DNA from: Paenibacillus sp. BSR1-1
Lineage (GTDB): Bacteria; Bacillota; Bacilli; Bacillales; Cytobacillaceae
Direction of reading: 5' to 3'
Assembly (NCBI RefSeq): GCF_030403775.1
Contig: NZ_JAQMWQ010000001.1
Location: 62,001 to 126,000, forward strand
DNA: 64,000 nucleotides
In this document: in pieces, positions 6,698 through 16,988 of the stretch
Layout of the letters: every line of letters starts with the position of its first letter
How positions within the stretch are numbered: position 1 is the stretch's first letter
Translations under genes and position numbers: made by a program
Notes under the pieces: generated by a model
The model's database searches: none
Seen by the model: only the letters and a program-made list of their open reading frames with translations
Told to the model about the DNA's origin: nothing

Positions 6698-8494
6698 CTA
6701 TATATTCATGACATCCTCATATCTTTCCACTGCTCCATTTTGCAAAAGGAACATTTTGTGATACAAACCGCCTAGTGCCAGCAGCTCTTGATGCGTGCCG
6801 CGCTCTACGATTTCTCCCTGATGCAGCACAAGAATGAGATCCGCATCCTGGATGGTAGATAGGCGGTGGGCAATTGCAATGGTGGTTCTGCCCTTTCGCA
6901 TTTTGGACAGCGCCGTTTGAATCGCTTCTTCGGTTTCTGTATCTATATTGGCCGTCGCTTCATCGAGAACCAATATTTTCGGATTTGCGGCAATCGTTCT
7001 CGCAAAGGCAATGAGCTGTCGTTGACCGCTTGAGAAGGTTGCACCCCTCTCTACTACTTTATGGTCCAATCCATCATCTAGTTTTTCAATGAAGGTATGG
7101 GCCTGGACAAACTTTGCCGCCTCCTTTACCTGTTCATCGGTCATGTCTTGATTATGAAGGCGGATATTATCCTTAACCGTTCCATAAAACAAAAACGGAT
7201 CCTGGAGGACAAGTCCCATTTTTTCACGCAGCTCCGGTTTTGTATATTGACGAATCGATTCCCCATCAATCAAGATCTCACCCTGTTCATATTCATAGAA
7301 GCGCATCATTAAATTAATAATCGAACTTTTCCCACTTCCGGTATGGCCAACGAGGGCAACCGTTTCGCCCGGATTGGCGGTAAAGGAAATATTTTTTAAC
7401 ACATTCCGCTTACCGTCATAGGAAAAACTCAAATCTTTAAATTCTATTTTTCCCTTTTCGATTGTCCTTTCTTTATCTTCGTTCTGAGCGGGTGCCAGCT
7501 CCTGTTCATCCAGTAATTTAAAGACTCGTGAACCAGCCACAATCGCTTGCTGGTACAAAGAGAGTCTCATCATCATTTGATTAACCGGTTCAAAAAAACG
7601 GTCCAAATAATTGATAAAGGCATAGATGACACCAATTTCAATGCTGTGTTGGAAGGAAGTGATGCCAAAGTAACTCAGCACAATGATAAGGGCAAACGTA
7701 TAGATAAGGTCAATGGCCGGCCTTAACAGCAAACCGTCAATTTTTATATTTTTCATTCCGGCAGTGTAGTGCTGATTGTTAATCTCACCGAACTCATTAC
7801 TCAGGCGTTTTTCCTGGCGAAACACTTGAATGATCGACATACCCTGAAGAGACTCTGCCAGCTTGGCGTTTAATTGGCTCAGCCTCTCCCGCATGGCAAG
7901 GTAATAGCGTGAACTTAATTTTCGGTACAAGGCCATTACGTATATAAGGATGGGAATGATGATGACGCAAAATAAAGCTAGCTTTACATTCAAAATGAAC
8001 ATCGCAATGAATATACCTGACAGCAGGAATCCGCTTTGAATAAACGTGGATAGTACCGTTACAAACATCTCTTTAATGGCTTCTGTGTCATTCGTTACCC
8101 GTGAGACAATGCTTCCGGCAGGGGTCTTATCGAAATACTTTAAACCAAGTGCCTGCACCTTGGAAAAAACATCAATTCGCAGCTGCTGAATAATATAAAG
8201 GGCAATTTCCTGAAACTTCACTAATTGAAAAAAGAACAGGATCGCTTTTACGATCTGGATTCCCATGTAGATGGACCCCAGAATAAGTAATGGCCGAAAC
8301 GCCAGCTTCCCCGGCGTCAAATAATCATCGATAAAGATTTTAACCAAGATTGGGAGAACGATATCTCCTATCGTTGTTAACAGCAGTAAGAAAAAGGCAA
8401 TCCCGATGATTTTTTTATGCGGTTTTGTATAGGAAAGAAGGCGGTATAAGACTTTTCGTTGCTCCCGTTCGGAAAGCTGTACTTTCTCTTCCAT
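6698..8494 (-). CDS. ABC exporter half-transporter, catalytic subunit (BmrD/YheH-like)
   Basis: About 598 residues: six transmembrane helices (roughly 25-310) then a nucleotide-binding domain with Walker A GHTGSGKSS near residue 380, signature FSSGQRQ (a deviation from LSGGQ) and Walker B ILVLDEATANID with the catalytic Glu present. It pairs with the upstream half-transporter to make a heterodimeric multidrug-type exporter of the BmrCD/LmrCD class. The ATG at 8494 is preferred: it follows the upstream stop by one base and GGGGGG lies seven bases before it, whereas the longer form would overlap the upstream gene. The substrate is unknown. Confidence 0.87.
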   Translation of the reverse strand: MEEKVQLSEREQRKVLYRLLSYTKPHKKIIGIAFFLLLLTTIGDIVLPILVKIFIDDYLTPGKLAFRPLLILGSIYMGIQIVKAILFFFQLVKFQEIALYIIQQLRIDVFSKVQALGLKYFDKTPAGSIVSRVTNDTEAIKEMFVTVLSTFIQSGFLLSGIFIAMFILNVKLALFCVIIIPILIYVMALYRKLSSRYYLAMRERLSQLNAKLAESLQGMSIIQVFRQEKRLSNEFGEINNQHYTAGMKNIKIDGLLLRPAIDLIYTFALIIVLSYFGITSFQHSIEIGVIYAFINYLDRFFEPVNQMMMRLSLYQQAIVAGSRVFKLLDEQELAPAQNEDKERTIEKGKIEFKDLSFSYDGKRNVLKNISFTANPGETVALVGHTGSGKSSIINLMMRFYEYEQGEILIDGESIRQYTKPELREKMGLVLQDPFLFYGTVKDNIRLHNQDMTDEQVKEAAKFVQAHTFIEKLDDGLDHKVVERGATFSSGQRQLIAFARTIAANPKILVLDEATANIDTETEEAIQTALSKMRKGRTTIAIAHRLSTIQDADLILVLHQGEIVERGTHQELLALGGLYHKMFLLQNGAVERYEDVMNI

Positions 8495-8495
8495 A

Positions 8496-10247
8496 TTAAT
8501 GCCCCCCATGCTCAACCAACTCTTCTAGCTGCTGGTGTAAATACATTTCTTTGTACCATCCGTCAAATTCCATGAGTTCTTCATGGGTACCTCTCTCGAT
8601 AATTCGGCCATCCTCCAGAACTAGAATCAGATTGGCGTGTTGGATGGCGCTCAAACGGTGTGAAGTGATAATGGTTGTTTTTCCTTCTCTATTTTGCTTT
8701 AATGACGAAAGGATCGCTTCCTCTGTTTTGGCATCTACCGCTGATAAGGAATCATCAAGAACCAATACTTCCGGATTCATCAAGAGTGCTCTGGCAATCG
8801 AAATACGTTGCTTTTGCCCGCCAGATAACGACACTCCCCGTTCTCCGACGATCGTTTGATAACCATCTGTAAATTGAAGGATATCTTTATGGATATTGGC
8901 TAAGGCTGCGGCCTTTTCAATTTCCTCTTTTTCTGCTGAAGGATTGGTAAAGGCAATATTTTCTGCCACAGTCGCTGAAAATAAGAAATGATCCTGTGGA
9001 ACATAGCCAATCGCTTCACGTAATTTTACTAATTTATAGTCTTGCAGTGCTTTTTCCCCAAAAAGAATTTCTCCATGATATCCTTCAAACTCGCGAATAA
9101 GCAGCTTTAACAAAGTTGTCTTTCCTGCACCTGTTTTGCCGACAATTCCTAGAGTTTCACCTTTATTTAATGAAAAAGAGATATCTTTTAGGATGGGGCG
9201 TGATTCCCCAGGGTAAGTAAATTCTGCAAGTCTGTATTGAATATCACCGCACGGAACCATGTCCAGAGCATTATCTTTATCGCTGATTTCTACTTTTTCT
9301 CGAAGGAGTGCCGCCACCCTGTCATAGGAAGCACGTCCGCGTTCCACGATGTTAAATAACCAGCCAAACGCCAGCATCGGCCAGATTAATAAACCTAAAT
9401 AGGTCGTAAACGAAATTAATTCGCCAATCGTTAACTCGTTGTTGAGAACATATTTTGCGCCAAACACAATGGATAGGAAGAAGGAAATACCAACTATAAT
9501 TGAAATGGTAGGGTCATAAAGGGAATCTATTTTTCCCACTACAATGTTTTTTTGTACAACATCTTCCGATTGTTTGCGGAAATCTTCTATATCCTCTTGT
9601 TCCTGCCCGAAGGTTTTGATGACTTTGATTCCTGTAATACTCTCCTGTGTTTTATCGTTTAGTGATGAGAAGGCTTCCTGAGCTTTATGGAAGCTTTTAT
9701 GTAACATGGTCCCGAACCAATTGGTCAAGATCGCCATAATCGGCATGGGAATCAAGCAAATCAACGTTAATTTCCAGCTGATCGTAAATGCCATCGCGAT
9801 GATGACAAATCCACCGGTTGAAAGCGAGTCAACCAGCGTTAAAACACCGGCACCGGCTGTTTGTTGAATCGCTTGGAGATCGTTTGTCGCATGGGCCATT
9901 AAATCACCGATTCGGCTTTTTTGATAGAAGGCCGGCGACATTTTTGTAAAATGCTGAAACAAGCGATCCCGGAGGATCTTGCTTAGTTTGACAGATGAAC
10001 CAAAAATCATAATTCTCCAAAAATACCTTAATACATACATCGATAGACCAGTGCCAACAAGGACCAGCATCCACTGAAACAGGATCCCCTTTGTCATCGT
10101 TCCATCGTGAATATGGTCTGCAATAATTCCGATTACTTTTGGCGGGACCAATGTTAAAAGCGCTACCAACATTAAAAGAAAGATCCCGGATATGTATGCC
10201 TTTTTCTCCTGCTTAAAAAACCACCCTAATTCTAAAAATACTTTCAT
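8496..10247 (-). CDS. ABC exporter half-transporter, degenerate-site subunit (BmrC/YheI-like)
   Basis: 583 residues with a six-helix membrane domain and a nucleotide-binding domain: Walker A GKTGAGKTT, a canonical signature LSGGQKQR and Walker B VLVLDDSLSAVD, where Asp replaces the catalytic Glu. In heterodimeric exporters such as BmrCD this gives one hydrolysing and one non-hydrolysing ATP site; the atypical signature of the partner completes the same degenerate site. The two genes are directly adjacent and co-transcribed. The start GGGGGCGTTTGAATG has acceptable spacing. No leader-peptide attenuator like B. subtilis bmrB was recognised upstream. Confidence 0.87.
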   Translation of the reverse strand: MKVFLELGWFFKQEKKAYISGIFLLMLVALLTLVPPKVIGIIADHIHDGTMTKGILFQWMLVLVGTGLSMYVLRYFWRIMIFGSSVKLSKILRDRLFQHFTKMSPAFYQKSRIGDLMAHATNDLQAIQQTAGAGVLTLVDSLSTGGFVIIAMAFTISWKLTLICLIPMPIMAILTNWFGTMLHKSFHKAQEAFSSLNDKTQESITGIKVIKTFGQEQEDIEDFRKQSEDVVQKNIVVGKIDSLYDPTISIIVGISFFLSIVFGAKYVLNNELTIGELISFTTYLGLLIWPMLAFGWLFNIVERGRASYDRVAALLREKVEISDKDNALDMVPCGDIQYRLAEFTYPGESRPILKDISFSLNKGETLGIVGKTGAGKTTLLKLLIREFEGYHGEILFGEKALQDYKLVKLREAIGYVPQDHFLFSATVAENIAFTNPSAEKEEIEKAAALANIHKDILQFTDGYQTIVGERGVSLSGGQKQRISIARALLMNPEVLVLDDSLSAVDAKTEEAILSSLKQNREGKTTIITSHRLSAIQHANLILVLEDGRIIERGTHEELMEFDGWYKEMYLHQQLEELVEHGGH

Positions 10248-10346
10248 TCAAACGCCCCCAAAGGATGTTGTAAAAAATGACCATCCGACATGCTGAAGTT
10301 ATATTTTATCAAATATTTGTAAAATAATAAAGATTCTTATTTTTTC

Positions 10347-10374
10347 ATAAAAAAAGAGAGGAATCCCTCTCTCA
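10347..10374 (-). terminator. intrinsic terminator
   Basis: The minus strand reads GAGAGGGATTCCTCTC followed by T7. It lies between the zinc-ribbon gene at 10435 and the exporter operon, so it should end the former. Confidence 0.8.
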
Positions 10375-10434
10375 TATGTCATATTTCCAATTAAAAAAAC
10401 ACTTAATAGTTGAGTGCTAAGTGTTCTTGATTCA

Positions 10435-10758
10435 TTATTTAAATTTAGTCCAATCATACATGGTTTGCTTTTGTTTTCTAATTCTTTCAAGTTTCTTGCT
10501 TTCCACTTGTTTTTCTTTGGTAAAGTTCATGATATAACCACATTCTTCACAAATATAAGAAAATAAGTTTACTCTCTCGGGAATTCTGTTTAATGGATTG
10601 TCCTCTTCAGATTCCAAATAAAACTGCACCCCTCCTTCAGTCTTAACATTCCACTTAATTTTCTCATCAAATTTTTCGTAATTGGCAACAAAATAACCTT
10701 TTCGAAAATGTGTTCCTTTACAGACAAGACATTCAAATTCACTAACATTCTTTTTCAC
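10435..10758 (-). CDS. small protein with two zinc-ribbon CxxC knuckles
   Basis: About 107 residues. CLVCKG near residue 10 and CEECGY near residue 70 form a likely four-cysteine zinc site; the rest is mixed alpha/beta with a basic C-terminal tail (KKLERIRKQKQ). No specific family is recognised. Start GTG 10758 is chosen because GGAGGTG lies five to six bases upstream; an in-frame TTG at 10773 falls within that site. It is inserted between the exporter genes and yneF and is flanked by its own terminator, so it looks monocistronic. Function is unknown. Confidence 0.65.
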   Translation of the reverse strand: MKKNVSEFECLVCKGTHFRKGYFVANYEKFDEKIKWNVKTEGGVQFYLESEEDNPLNRIPERVNLFSYICEECGYIMNFTKEKQVESKKLERIRKQKQTMYDWTKFK

Positions 10759-10886
10759 TTCCAGCACCTCCAATAAATTTTATGAAGGTTCACGACTTCT
10801 AATAACACATTAGCAGAAAAAGGTATATCGGTTTAATTTATAAGACTAGTATATTATGTGTGTGCTTTCCGTCTTGTAATGACAAA

Positions 10887-10934
10887 TAAAAAACCATCTC
10901 CCCATTGGTTAAGTTTCCAATAGAAAAATGGTTT
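10887..10934 (-). terminator. probable intrinsic terminator downstream of yneF
   Basis: AAACCATTTTTC-TATTGG pairs imperfectly with CCAATGGGGAGATGGTTT on the minus strand and is followed by TTTTATTTG. About 140 bp of apparently non-coding sequence separate it from the yneF stop. Confidence 0.55.
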
Positions 10935-11071
10935 CGGATTAGTTTGATGAAAGATTAAGCAAAAATAATACAAATTTATGATGAAAGATTCACTCAACAA
11001 CAAAATGTTGTATGAAAACTTGTCCTATATTTGCTTATAAATTATATTCAAACCGTTGATACGACTGGGTT

Positions 11072-11284
11072 TTATTTAGATTGCTGCTTGTTCATAGCAG
11101 CCATCATTTGGTTGATCTTCTTCTGTGAAGGCTTCATACCCATTTGCATCATCATCATTTTAAGCATTTGCTCATTGATTGGCGGATTTTTCTTTAAATA
11201 GCTCATCATATAACGGCGAGCAATGAAAAATCCTAGTGCTACACCAGCAACTAATGCTAGTATACCAACTAGAACGTACATCAT
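11072..11284 (-). CDS. yneF: YneF, UPF0154 single-pass membrane protein
   Basis: 70 residues: an N-terminal helix ([20 protein letters not shown]) and a basic, Met-rich tail with the family signature [22 protein letters not shown]0154/YneF proteins are near-universal in Bacillales; their function is unknown. It lies 76 bp downstream of sirA on the same strand, as in B. subtilis (yneE-yneF). GGAGGAAG precedes the ATG. Confidence 0.93.
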   Translation of the reverse strand: MMYVLVGILALVAGVALGFFIARRYMMSYLKKNPPINEQMLKMMMMQMGMKPSQKKINQMMAAMNKQQSK

Positions 11285-11360
11285 AAAACTTCCTCCTTCA
11301 TGTTGTCTACCATACTACAGTGTACTAAATAAACCGGCATAAAACAATATCCTCTTGCAA

Positions 11361-11801
11361 TTAGATTAATTTTCTTTCCTTTATCGGCTTTAGCCATCCG
11401 AAGCGCTGATGTTCAAGATCAATCGCCAAAAAGGAAGATTCACATTTTCGAAGCACTTCAAAATAAGCTGTCTCTGCCTCATAGCTTCCTTGCGCCTCGA
11501 CTGTTATTAAATCTTGAAAAACTTCTAATTTTGCCGTACTTAGTTTTCCACTTAATTCAATATAGTATGCACCATGATCGGCTTTAAATCCTTTAATTCT
11601 CCCTAGCTGCTTTTGAATCAAATTGTGGATTTTCAATACCTCCACTTTTTTGGTTATATAGTCAATTTGTTTTTTTGTAATAAATTGAAACTCACCGTTA
11701 GCATGTTGATGTTCCTGAAAAAGCTGAAAAAACAGTCGCTCTCTTCCGAAGTAATGGGCGGCAAATTCATCTTCTATTAAATATAGTTGATATTTTCTCA
11801 C
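11361..11801 (-). CDS. sirA: SirA, sporulation inhibitor of DnaA-dependent replication
   Basis: 146 residues that align along their whole length with B. subtilis SirA (YneE): YQLYLIEDEFAAHYFGRE at the start and FLAIDLEHQRFGWLKPI near the end. SirA is made under Spo0A control at sporulation onset and binds domain I of DnaA to stop new rounds of replication. It is located beside tkt and yneF exactly as in B. subtilis. The 250 bp upstream are A+T-rich; I did not identify a certain Spo0A box there. Confidence 0.92.
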   Translation of the reverse strand: MRKYQLYLIEDEFAAHYFGRERLFFQLFQEHQHANGEFQFITKKQIDYITKKVEVLKIHNLIQKQLGRIKGFKADHGAYYIELSGKLSTAKLEVFQDLITVEAQGSYEAETAYFEVLRKCESSFLAIDLEHQRFGWLKPIKERKLI

Positions 11802-12007
11802 ACAAACCTCTCCTTCGCTGTCAACCCTTTTATCTATTATAAAAAATCAGAAACGAAACATTTGTCTTACGGCGGCAAAAACTTTCACTATTTTTGTCGA
11901 TTAAGAGTTTCCTTACCAAATTTATGAATTCGGCATTATTTTTGAACTTCCTTTTTTATTTTAAAAAGTTCAAATTTTCGTAAAAAATTATATTGTGAAT
12001 TCTGAAA

Positions 12008-12036
12008 CAAAAAAAGAGAACGGGTTAACCGTTCTC
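12008..12036 (-). terminator. intrinsic terminator of tkt
   Basis: GAGAACGG-ttaac-CCGTTCTC followed by T7 on the minus strand, 17 bp beyond the tkt stop. Confidence 0.9.
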
Positions 12037-12052
12037 CTCTTAAAAAACTATT

Positions 12053-14059
12053 TTACTTATGCAAAAGTGCTTTTACGCGGGCAACTACGTTGCTTACTGT
12101 GAAGCCGTATTCTTCCATAATCTTTTCACCTGGTGCGGATGCTCCGAATTTGTCAATCGCTAATACATCGCCTTCATCACCAGTGTATTTGTGCCAGCCG
12201 AAGGATGCACCTACTTCGATACCAAGACGTTTTTTCACATTCTTAGGAAGTACGGAGTCCTTATATTCTTGGGATTGTTTTTCAAAACGATCCCATGATG
12301 GCATGCTTACAACAGAAACGTGAACACCTTCACCTGCTAGAGCTTTTTGGGCTTCAACTGCAAGGCTTACTTCAGAACCAGTTGCAAGTAATAATGCATC
12401 TGGAGTTTCTCTTTCAGATGGAGAAACTACATAAGCACCTTTTGAAACACCCTCGTATGCGTTAGTGTCAGTACCCTTTAATGTTGGTAGATCTTGACGT
12501 GTTAAAACAAGTGCTGTTGGAGTGTTTTTAGATTCAACAGCTAGCTTCCATGCTGCAGCAGTTTCATTTCCATCTGCAGGACGAATGATTGACAAGCCTG
12601 GCATTGCACGTAGTGCAGCAAGCTGTTCGATTGGCTCGTGTGTTGGACCATCTTCCCCAACCGCGATACTGTCATGAGTAAACACATATGTTACCGGTAA
12701 GCCCATTAATGAAGCAAGACGAATCGCTGGACGAAGGTAATCAGAGAATACGAAGAAAGTACCTCCAAATACTTGTACACCGCCATGAAGAGCGATACCA
12801 TTCAGAGCAGCACCCATTGCGAATTCACGAACGCCAAACCAGAAATTACGGCCATCGTAAGAACCTGGCATATAATCTTTTGTTCCCTTGATCATCGTTT
12901 TATTGGAACCGGCAAGGTCAGCAGATCCACCAATAAAAGTAGGCAGGTTTTTGGCAATTGCATTTAAAACTTCACCAGAGGAAGCTCGGCTTGCAAGGGC
13001 TTTGCCTTCACTGTAAACTGGAATATCCTTATCCCAGCCTGCTGGAAGTTCATTATTTAAAGCCTGCTCAAGTTGATTAGCCAATTCTGGAAATTCATTC
13101 TTATATTGCGCGAAAAGGTCATTCCATTCTTTTTCCTTTTTCTCACCTGTTTCCACAATTAGCTTTTGGAAGTTATCATATACTTCCTGTGGCACATGGA
13201 AATCTTCTTCAAATGTCCACTTGTATGCTTCCTTAGTCAATTTTAACTCATCAGCACCTAGTGGTGATCCATGAACGCCAGAAGTACCGGCACGGTTTGG
13301 TGAACCATAACCGATTACAGTTCGAACTTCAATCATAGTAGGGCGGTCAAGGTCGCTTCTTGCTTCTTCTAGCGCCTTTGCGATTTCTTCTAAATTGTTG
13401 CCATCTTCTACACGTACATATTGCCAGCCGTAAGATAAGAAGCGGTCTTTTACACTTTCAGAGAATGATTTATCTAAGTCACCATCAAGTGAAATATCAT
13501 TTGAATCATAAAGTACAACTAAACGTCCTAATTTCAAGTGACCCGCAAGAGAAGCAGCCTCGGCAGAAACACCTTCCATTAAATCTCCGTCACCACAGAT
13601 GCTGTATGTATAATGATTCACAAGTTCAAAATTGTCTTTATTATAAACACTTGCTACGTGACGTTCTGCCATTGCCATGCCGACTGCCATTGCGATACCT
13701 TGACCAAGCGGACCAGTCGTTGCCTCTACACCTTCAGTGTGGCCATATTCTGGGTGTCCAGGAGTTTTACTTCCCCATTGACGGAATTGCTTTAAATCAT
13801 CCATAGATAAGTTGTAACCGGATAAATGAAGCATGCTGTATAACAACGCAGAACCGTGGCCTGCAGACAATACAAAACGATCGCGGTTAAACCAATGTGG
13901 ATTCTTCGGATTATGGTTCATGAAGCGAGTCCACAATGTATAGGTCATAGGCGCAGCACCCATCGGCATTCCCGGATGACCTGAATTTGCTTTCTCAATC
14001 GCATCTATGGAAAGAGTACGAATGGAAGTAACGGATAAATCATCAATAGTATTAAACAT
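12053..14059 (-). CDS. tkt: transketolase
   Basis: 668 residues, full length for the TPP-dependent transketolase of the non-oxidative pentose phosphate pathway, exchanging two-carbon units between ketoses and aldoses. Visible landmarks are [14 protein letters not shown] (N-terminal pyrimidine domain), the TPP motif [10 protein letters not shown] through to LYDSNDIS, and [12 protein letters not shown] in the central domain. It is nearly collinear with B. subtilis Tkt. The gene is monocistronic between ynzC and sirA, with its own terminator. Confidence 0.97.
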   Translation of the reverse strand: MFNTIDDLSVTSIRTLSIDAIEKANSGHPGMPMGAAPMTYTLWTRFMNHNPKNPHWFNRDRFVLSAGHGSALLYSMLHLSGYNLSMDDLKQFRQWGSKTPGHPEYGHTEGVEATTGPLGQGIAMAVGMAMAERHVASVYNKDNFELVNHYTYSICGDGDLMEGVSAEAASLAGHLKLGRLVVLYDSNDISLDGDLDKSFSESVKDRFLSYGWQYVRVEDGNNLEEIAKALEEARSDLDRPTMIEVRTVIGYGSPNRAGTSGVHGSPLGADELKLTKEAYKWTFEEDFHVPQEVYDNFQKLIVETGEKKEKEWNDLFAQYKNEFPELANQLEQALNNELPAGWDKDIPVYSEGKALASRASSGEVLNAIAKNLPTFIGGSADLAGSNKTMIKGTKDYMPGSYDGRNFWFGVREFAMGAALNGIALHGGVQVFGGTFFVFSDYLRPAIRLASLMGLPVTYVFTHDSIAVGEDGPTHEPIEQLAALRAMPGLSIIRPADGNETAAAWKLAVESKNTPTALVLTRQDLPTLKGTDTNAYEGVSKGAYVVSPSERETPDALLLATGSEVSLAVEAQKALAGEGVHVSVVSMPSWDRFEKQSQEYKDSVLPKNVKKRLGIEVGASFGWHKYTGDEGDVLAIDKFGASAPGEKIMEEYGFTVSNVVARVKALLHK

Positions 14060-14183
14060 GAATTACATCCTTTCTGCATCACTTGAATACATTCTTAATA
14101 TTATATTGCTACCGAAATTAATTCAACCAATAAACTTAATAAATGAAATTAATTTTCGTTTTGTTTCTTATTTTGATTCAAAT

Positions 14184-14212
14184 AAAAAAGGAATACAAAA
14201 ATAGTATTCCTT
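14184..14212 (-). terminator. intrinsic terminator of ynzC
   Basis: AAGGAATACtatttttGTATTCCTT and then TTTTATTTG on the minus strand, directly after the ynzC stop. Confidence 0.85.
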
Positions 14213-14215
14213 GAA

Positions 14216-14446
14216 TTAATGAAGATTATTTTTCTTTCTTGTTTTTAGTTTTTCTGGTGTAACATCGTTTCCTAATGGGTCAACGAACTTTGTATTGGTT
14301 AACGTATCAAGCATATTGGAACGAAAAGTTGCTAGATACTCACTTCTTAGTTTGGATTGCTCTTTTGCTTCTAATTCCGTTAATCCGGTTGCTTTCGCTT
14401 TCCTCGCAAGCTCATTAATTCTTGCCATTTTCTCTTTGGACAGCAT
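14216..14446 (-). CDS. ynzC: YnzC, DUF896 family protein
   Basis: 76 residues of the DUF896 family, a helical hairpin with the signatures [18 protein letters not shown] and [14 protein letters not shown], then [11 protein letters not shown] and a basic tail. It is the third gene of the SOS-inducible yneA-yneB-ynzC unit in B. subtilis and keeps that place here. Its function is not established. A hairpin with a T8 run lies between it and yneB, so it may be partly uncoupled from SOS induction. Confidence 0.93.
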   Translation of the reverse strand: MLSKEKMARINELARKAKATGLTELEAKEQSKLRSEYLATFRSNMLDTLTNTKFVDPLGNDVTPEKLKTRKKNNLH

Positions 14447-14495
14447 TTAAACACCAACTTTCATAAAAAACTGTGTACATAGCAACTGATTTTAC

Positions 14496-14527
14496 TAAAA
14501 AAAAGACCTTCTGACAAGGCAAAAGGT

Positions 14528-14529
<2 letters not shown>
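14496..14529 (-). terminator. terminator between yneB and ynzC
   Basis: AGACCTT...AAGGTCT stem with a T8 tract on the minus strand, overlapping the last codon of yneB. It could limit read-through into ynzC. Confidence 0.8.
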
Positions 14530-15504
<975 letters not shown>

Positions 15505-15549
15505 GATTAACTCCCCTTAATAGAATATACGTTCGCTTTTGATAGTTTC

Positions 15550-15579
15550 ATTATAATTCGAACGTTTGTTTGTTGTCAA
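15550..15579 (-). promoter_or_regulatory. promoter of yneA-yneB-ynzC
   Basis: Minus-strand TTGACA (15574-15579) and TATAAT (15550-15555) are separated by 18 bp. The spacer contains a LexA operator, so repression by occlusion is expected. Confidence 0.8.
15559..15572. promoter_or_regulatory. LexA (SOS) operator 1
   Basis: CGAACGTTTGTTTG fits the Bacillus SOS consensus CGAAC-N4-GTTCG with one mismatch and lies within the yneA promoter spacer. Confidence 0.9.
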
Positions 15580-15588
15580 CCATAAATT

Positions 15589-15602
15589 CGAACTTATGTT
15601 TG
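15589..15602. promoter_or_regulatory. LexA (SOS) operator 2
   Basis: CGAACTTATGTTTG fits CGAAC-N4-GTTCG with one mismatch and overlaps the lexA -35 region. Weaker half-site matches flank the pair (15522-15535 and near 15614). Confidence 0.88.
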
Positions 15603-15628
15603 TATAAAAGGAGCGAACATGATATAAT
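15600..15628 (+). promoter_or_regulatory. promoter of lexA
   Basis: TTGTAT (15600-15605) and TATAAT (15623-15628) with a 17-bp spacer, about 35 bp before the lexA start. The -35 overlaps LexA operator 2, consistent with autorepression. Confidence 0.75.
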
Positions 15629-15663
15629 TAAGACAACATTAACCAGGCGAGGTGCATTTTATC

Positions 15664-16287
15664 ATGGTAAAAATATCAAAGCGGCAGCAGGATATCCTGG
15701 ATTTCATAAAAGGTGAGGTTAAGAGCAAGGGCTATCCTCCATCCGTACGTGAAATTGGCGAAGCGGTTGGACTTGCATCCAGTTCCACTGTACATGGCCA
15801 TTTAGCTAGATTAGAAAGCAAAGGTCTTATTAGACGAGATCCAACAAAACCTAGAGCAATCGAAATTTTGGAAGTAGATGAGCTTGCTCATATCCCAAGA
15901 AATAATGTTGTCAATGTTCCAGTGGTCGGTAAGGTAACAGCGGGATTACCTATTACTGCCATTGAAAACGTGGAAGAATATTTTCCACTTCCAGAAAGAC
16001 TTGCACCTGCTGATGAACACGTATTTATGCTAGAAATCATGGGTGAAAGTATGATAGAGGCTGGAATTCTTGATGGGGACTATGTCATTGTTAAGCAGCA
16101 GCAAACAGCGAATAATGGAGATATAGTTGTAGCAATGACAGAAGATGATGAAGCTACGTGTAAGAGATTTTTTAAAGAAAAAGATTTCATCCGTTTGCAG
16201 CCGGAAAATTCAACCATGGATCCTATCATTTTACGAAATGTATCTATTCTTGGAAAAGTTATCGGAGTATATAGACATATTCATTAA
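15664..16287 (+). CDS. lexA: LexA, SOS repressor
   Basis: 207 residues: an N-terminal winged helix ([20 protein letters not shown], recognition [11 protein letters not shown] at 40-50) and a C-terminal self-cleaving domain. The Ala93-Gly94 scissile bond, Ser129 (in MGESMIEAG) and Lys167 (in EATCKRFF) are all present, so RecA-stimulated autocleavage should work. Alignment with B. subtilis LexA starts at the ATG 15664; an in-frame GTG at 15652 lies in the ribosome binding site. It represses the divergent yneA operon and itself through the shared operators. Confidence 0.97.
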   Translation: MVKISKRQQDILDFIKGEVKSKGYPPSVREIGEAVGLASSSTVHGHLARLESKGLIRRDPTKPRAIEILEVDELAHIPRNNVVNVPVVGKVTAGLPITAIENVEEYFPLPERLAPADEHVFMLEIMGESMIEAGILDGDYVIVKQQQTANNGDIVVAMTEDDEATCKRFFKEKDFIRLQPENSTMDPIILRNVSILGKVIGVYRHIH

Positions 16288-16292
16288 AAATG

Positions 16293-16323
16293 AGTCGGCA
16301 TTTCACTTGCCGGCCCTTTTTTT
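16293..16323 (+). terminator. intrinsic terminator of lexA
   Basis: GTCGGCA-tttcact-TGCCGGC followed by CCTTTTTTT, a few bases after the stop. Confidence 0.85.
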
Positions 16324-16494
16324 CCTTGAAATAATTGTTGGGAAAATTTTTGATAAATAATTTAAATGATGTATGAATTTGGAAAATTCAGTATTTTTTC
16401 CCATGCTCAAGAGTTTCTAAGTTTAGTATAATGGTAATACACCAAGATTTACCTTAGGTCAAAAAAATCCAGGCTTAAGGAGAGTGAGAAAGAA

Positions 16495-16782
16495 GTGTTC
16501 ATTGACATTATTTTCTCTTTAGTGATTGGTGGGACGGTTGGGATTATTGGACATGTTCGTAAGCATGGTAAAATTATTATGCCTCGGAAAACAAAAAAGT
16601 TCCTTTATCTCGGTTTTCTAGAAGAAATGCTTCTAGGTGCAGTTGCAGCCCTTCTTCTCGTTTTGTATACAGCTCCAAATTCCTATGTTGAGAATATTAT
16701 TTTTTCCCTTGTTGCCGGGATTGCAGGTGATGCTGCACTTTCGGGTTTTAAATTGATTAAACAGAAAAGTGAAGAGAAATAA
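16495..16782 (+). CDS. small integral membrane protein (DUF4257-like)
   Basis: 95 residues with two or three hydrophobic segments: IIFSLVIGGTVGIIGHV (about 4-20), LLGAVAALLLVLYTA (about 46-60) and a glycine-rich third (IIFSLVAGIAGDAALSGF). The pattern resembles the DUF4257 family of Bacillales, whose function is unknown; assignment is by recall and therefore moderate. It starts with GTG after AAGGAGAG and is followed by a strong terminator, so it is probably transcribed alone between lexA and glnA. Confidence 0.65.
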   Translation: MFIDIIFSLVIGGTVGIIGHVRKHGKIIMPRKTKKFLYLGFLEEMLLGAVAALLLVLYTAPNSYVENIIFSLVAGIAGDAALSGFKLIKQKSEEK

Positions 16783-16794
16783 AATTTGGTATAA

Positions 16795-16828
16795 ACCAGC
16801 ATCTTAATTATAAGATGCTGGTTTTTTG
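16795..16828 (+). terminator. intrinsic terminator
   Basis: ACCAGCATCTTA-atta-TAAGATGCTGGT followed by a T6 run, downstream of the small membrane-protein gene. Confidence 0.9.
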
Positions 16829-16864
16829 TTTAGAGAAGGTCTTGTTTATTTTCAGTTTTGACGG

Positions 16865-16920
16865 TTCATTGACCGACTTGCATGAAAATGTGACTCTTCG
16901 GGAAATGAAACTCCGGTTCC
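16865..16920 (+). repeat. degenerate single copy of the 52-bp intergenic repeat
   Basis: TTCATTGACC, exactly 25 bp of linker, then GGGAAATGAAAC. This lines up without gaps with the array at 27.9 kb (TTCATTGCCC, 25 bp, GGTAAATGAAAC). It lies between two convergent genes, downstream of glnA. Confidence 0.6.
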
Positions 16921-16945
16921 GAACGAAGACTTCTTTTTTAAGAAA

Positions 16946-16982
16946 TAAAAAAGTCTTGACGCTATAAAAGCGACAAGACTTT
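16946..16982 (-). terminator. intrinsic terminator of glnRA
   Basis: AAGTCTTGtCGC-ttttata-GCGtCAAGACTT followed by TTTTATTT on the minus strand, just beyond glnA. Confidence 0.88.
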
Positions 16983-16988
16983 CCAATC

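Noticed and set aside
10299..10490. 63-codon minus-strand frame downstream of the zinc-ribbon gene
   Set aside because: It overlaps that gene and passes through its terminator.
13360..13806. 148-codon plus-strand frame inside tkt
   Set aside because: Fully antisense to transketolase, whose whole sequence aligns with the family.
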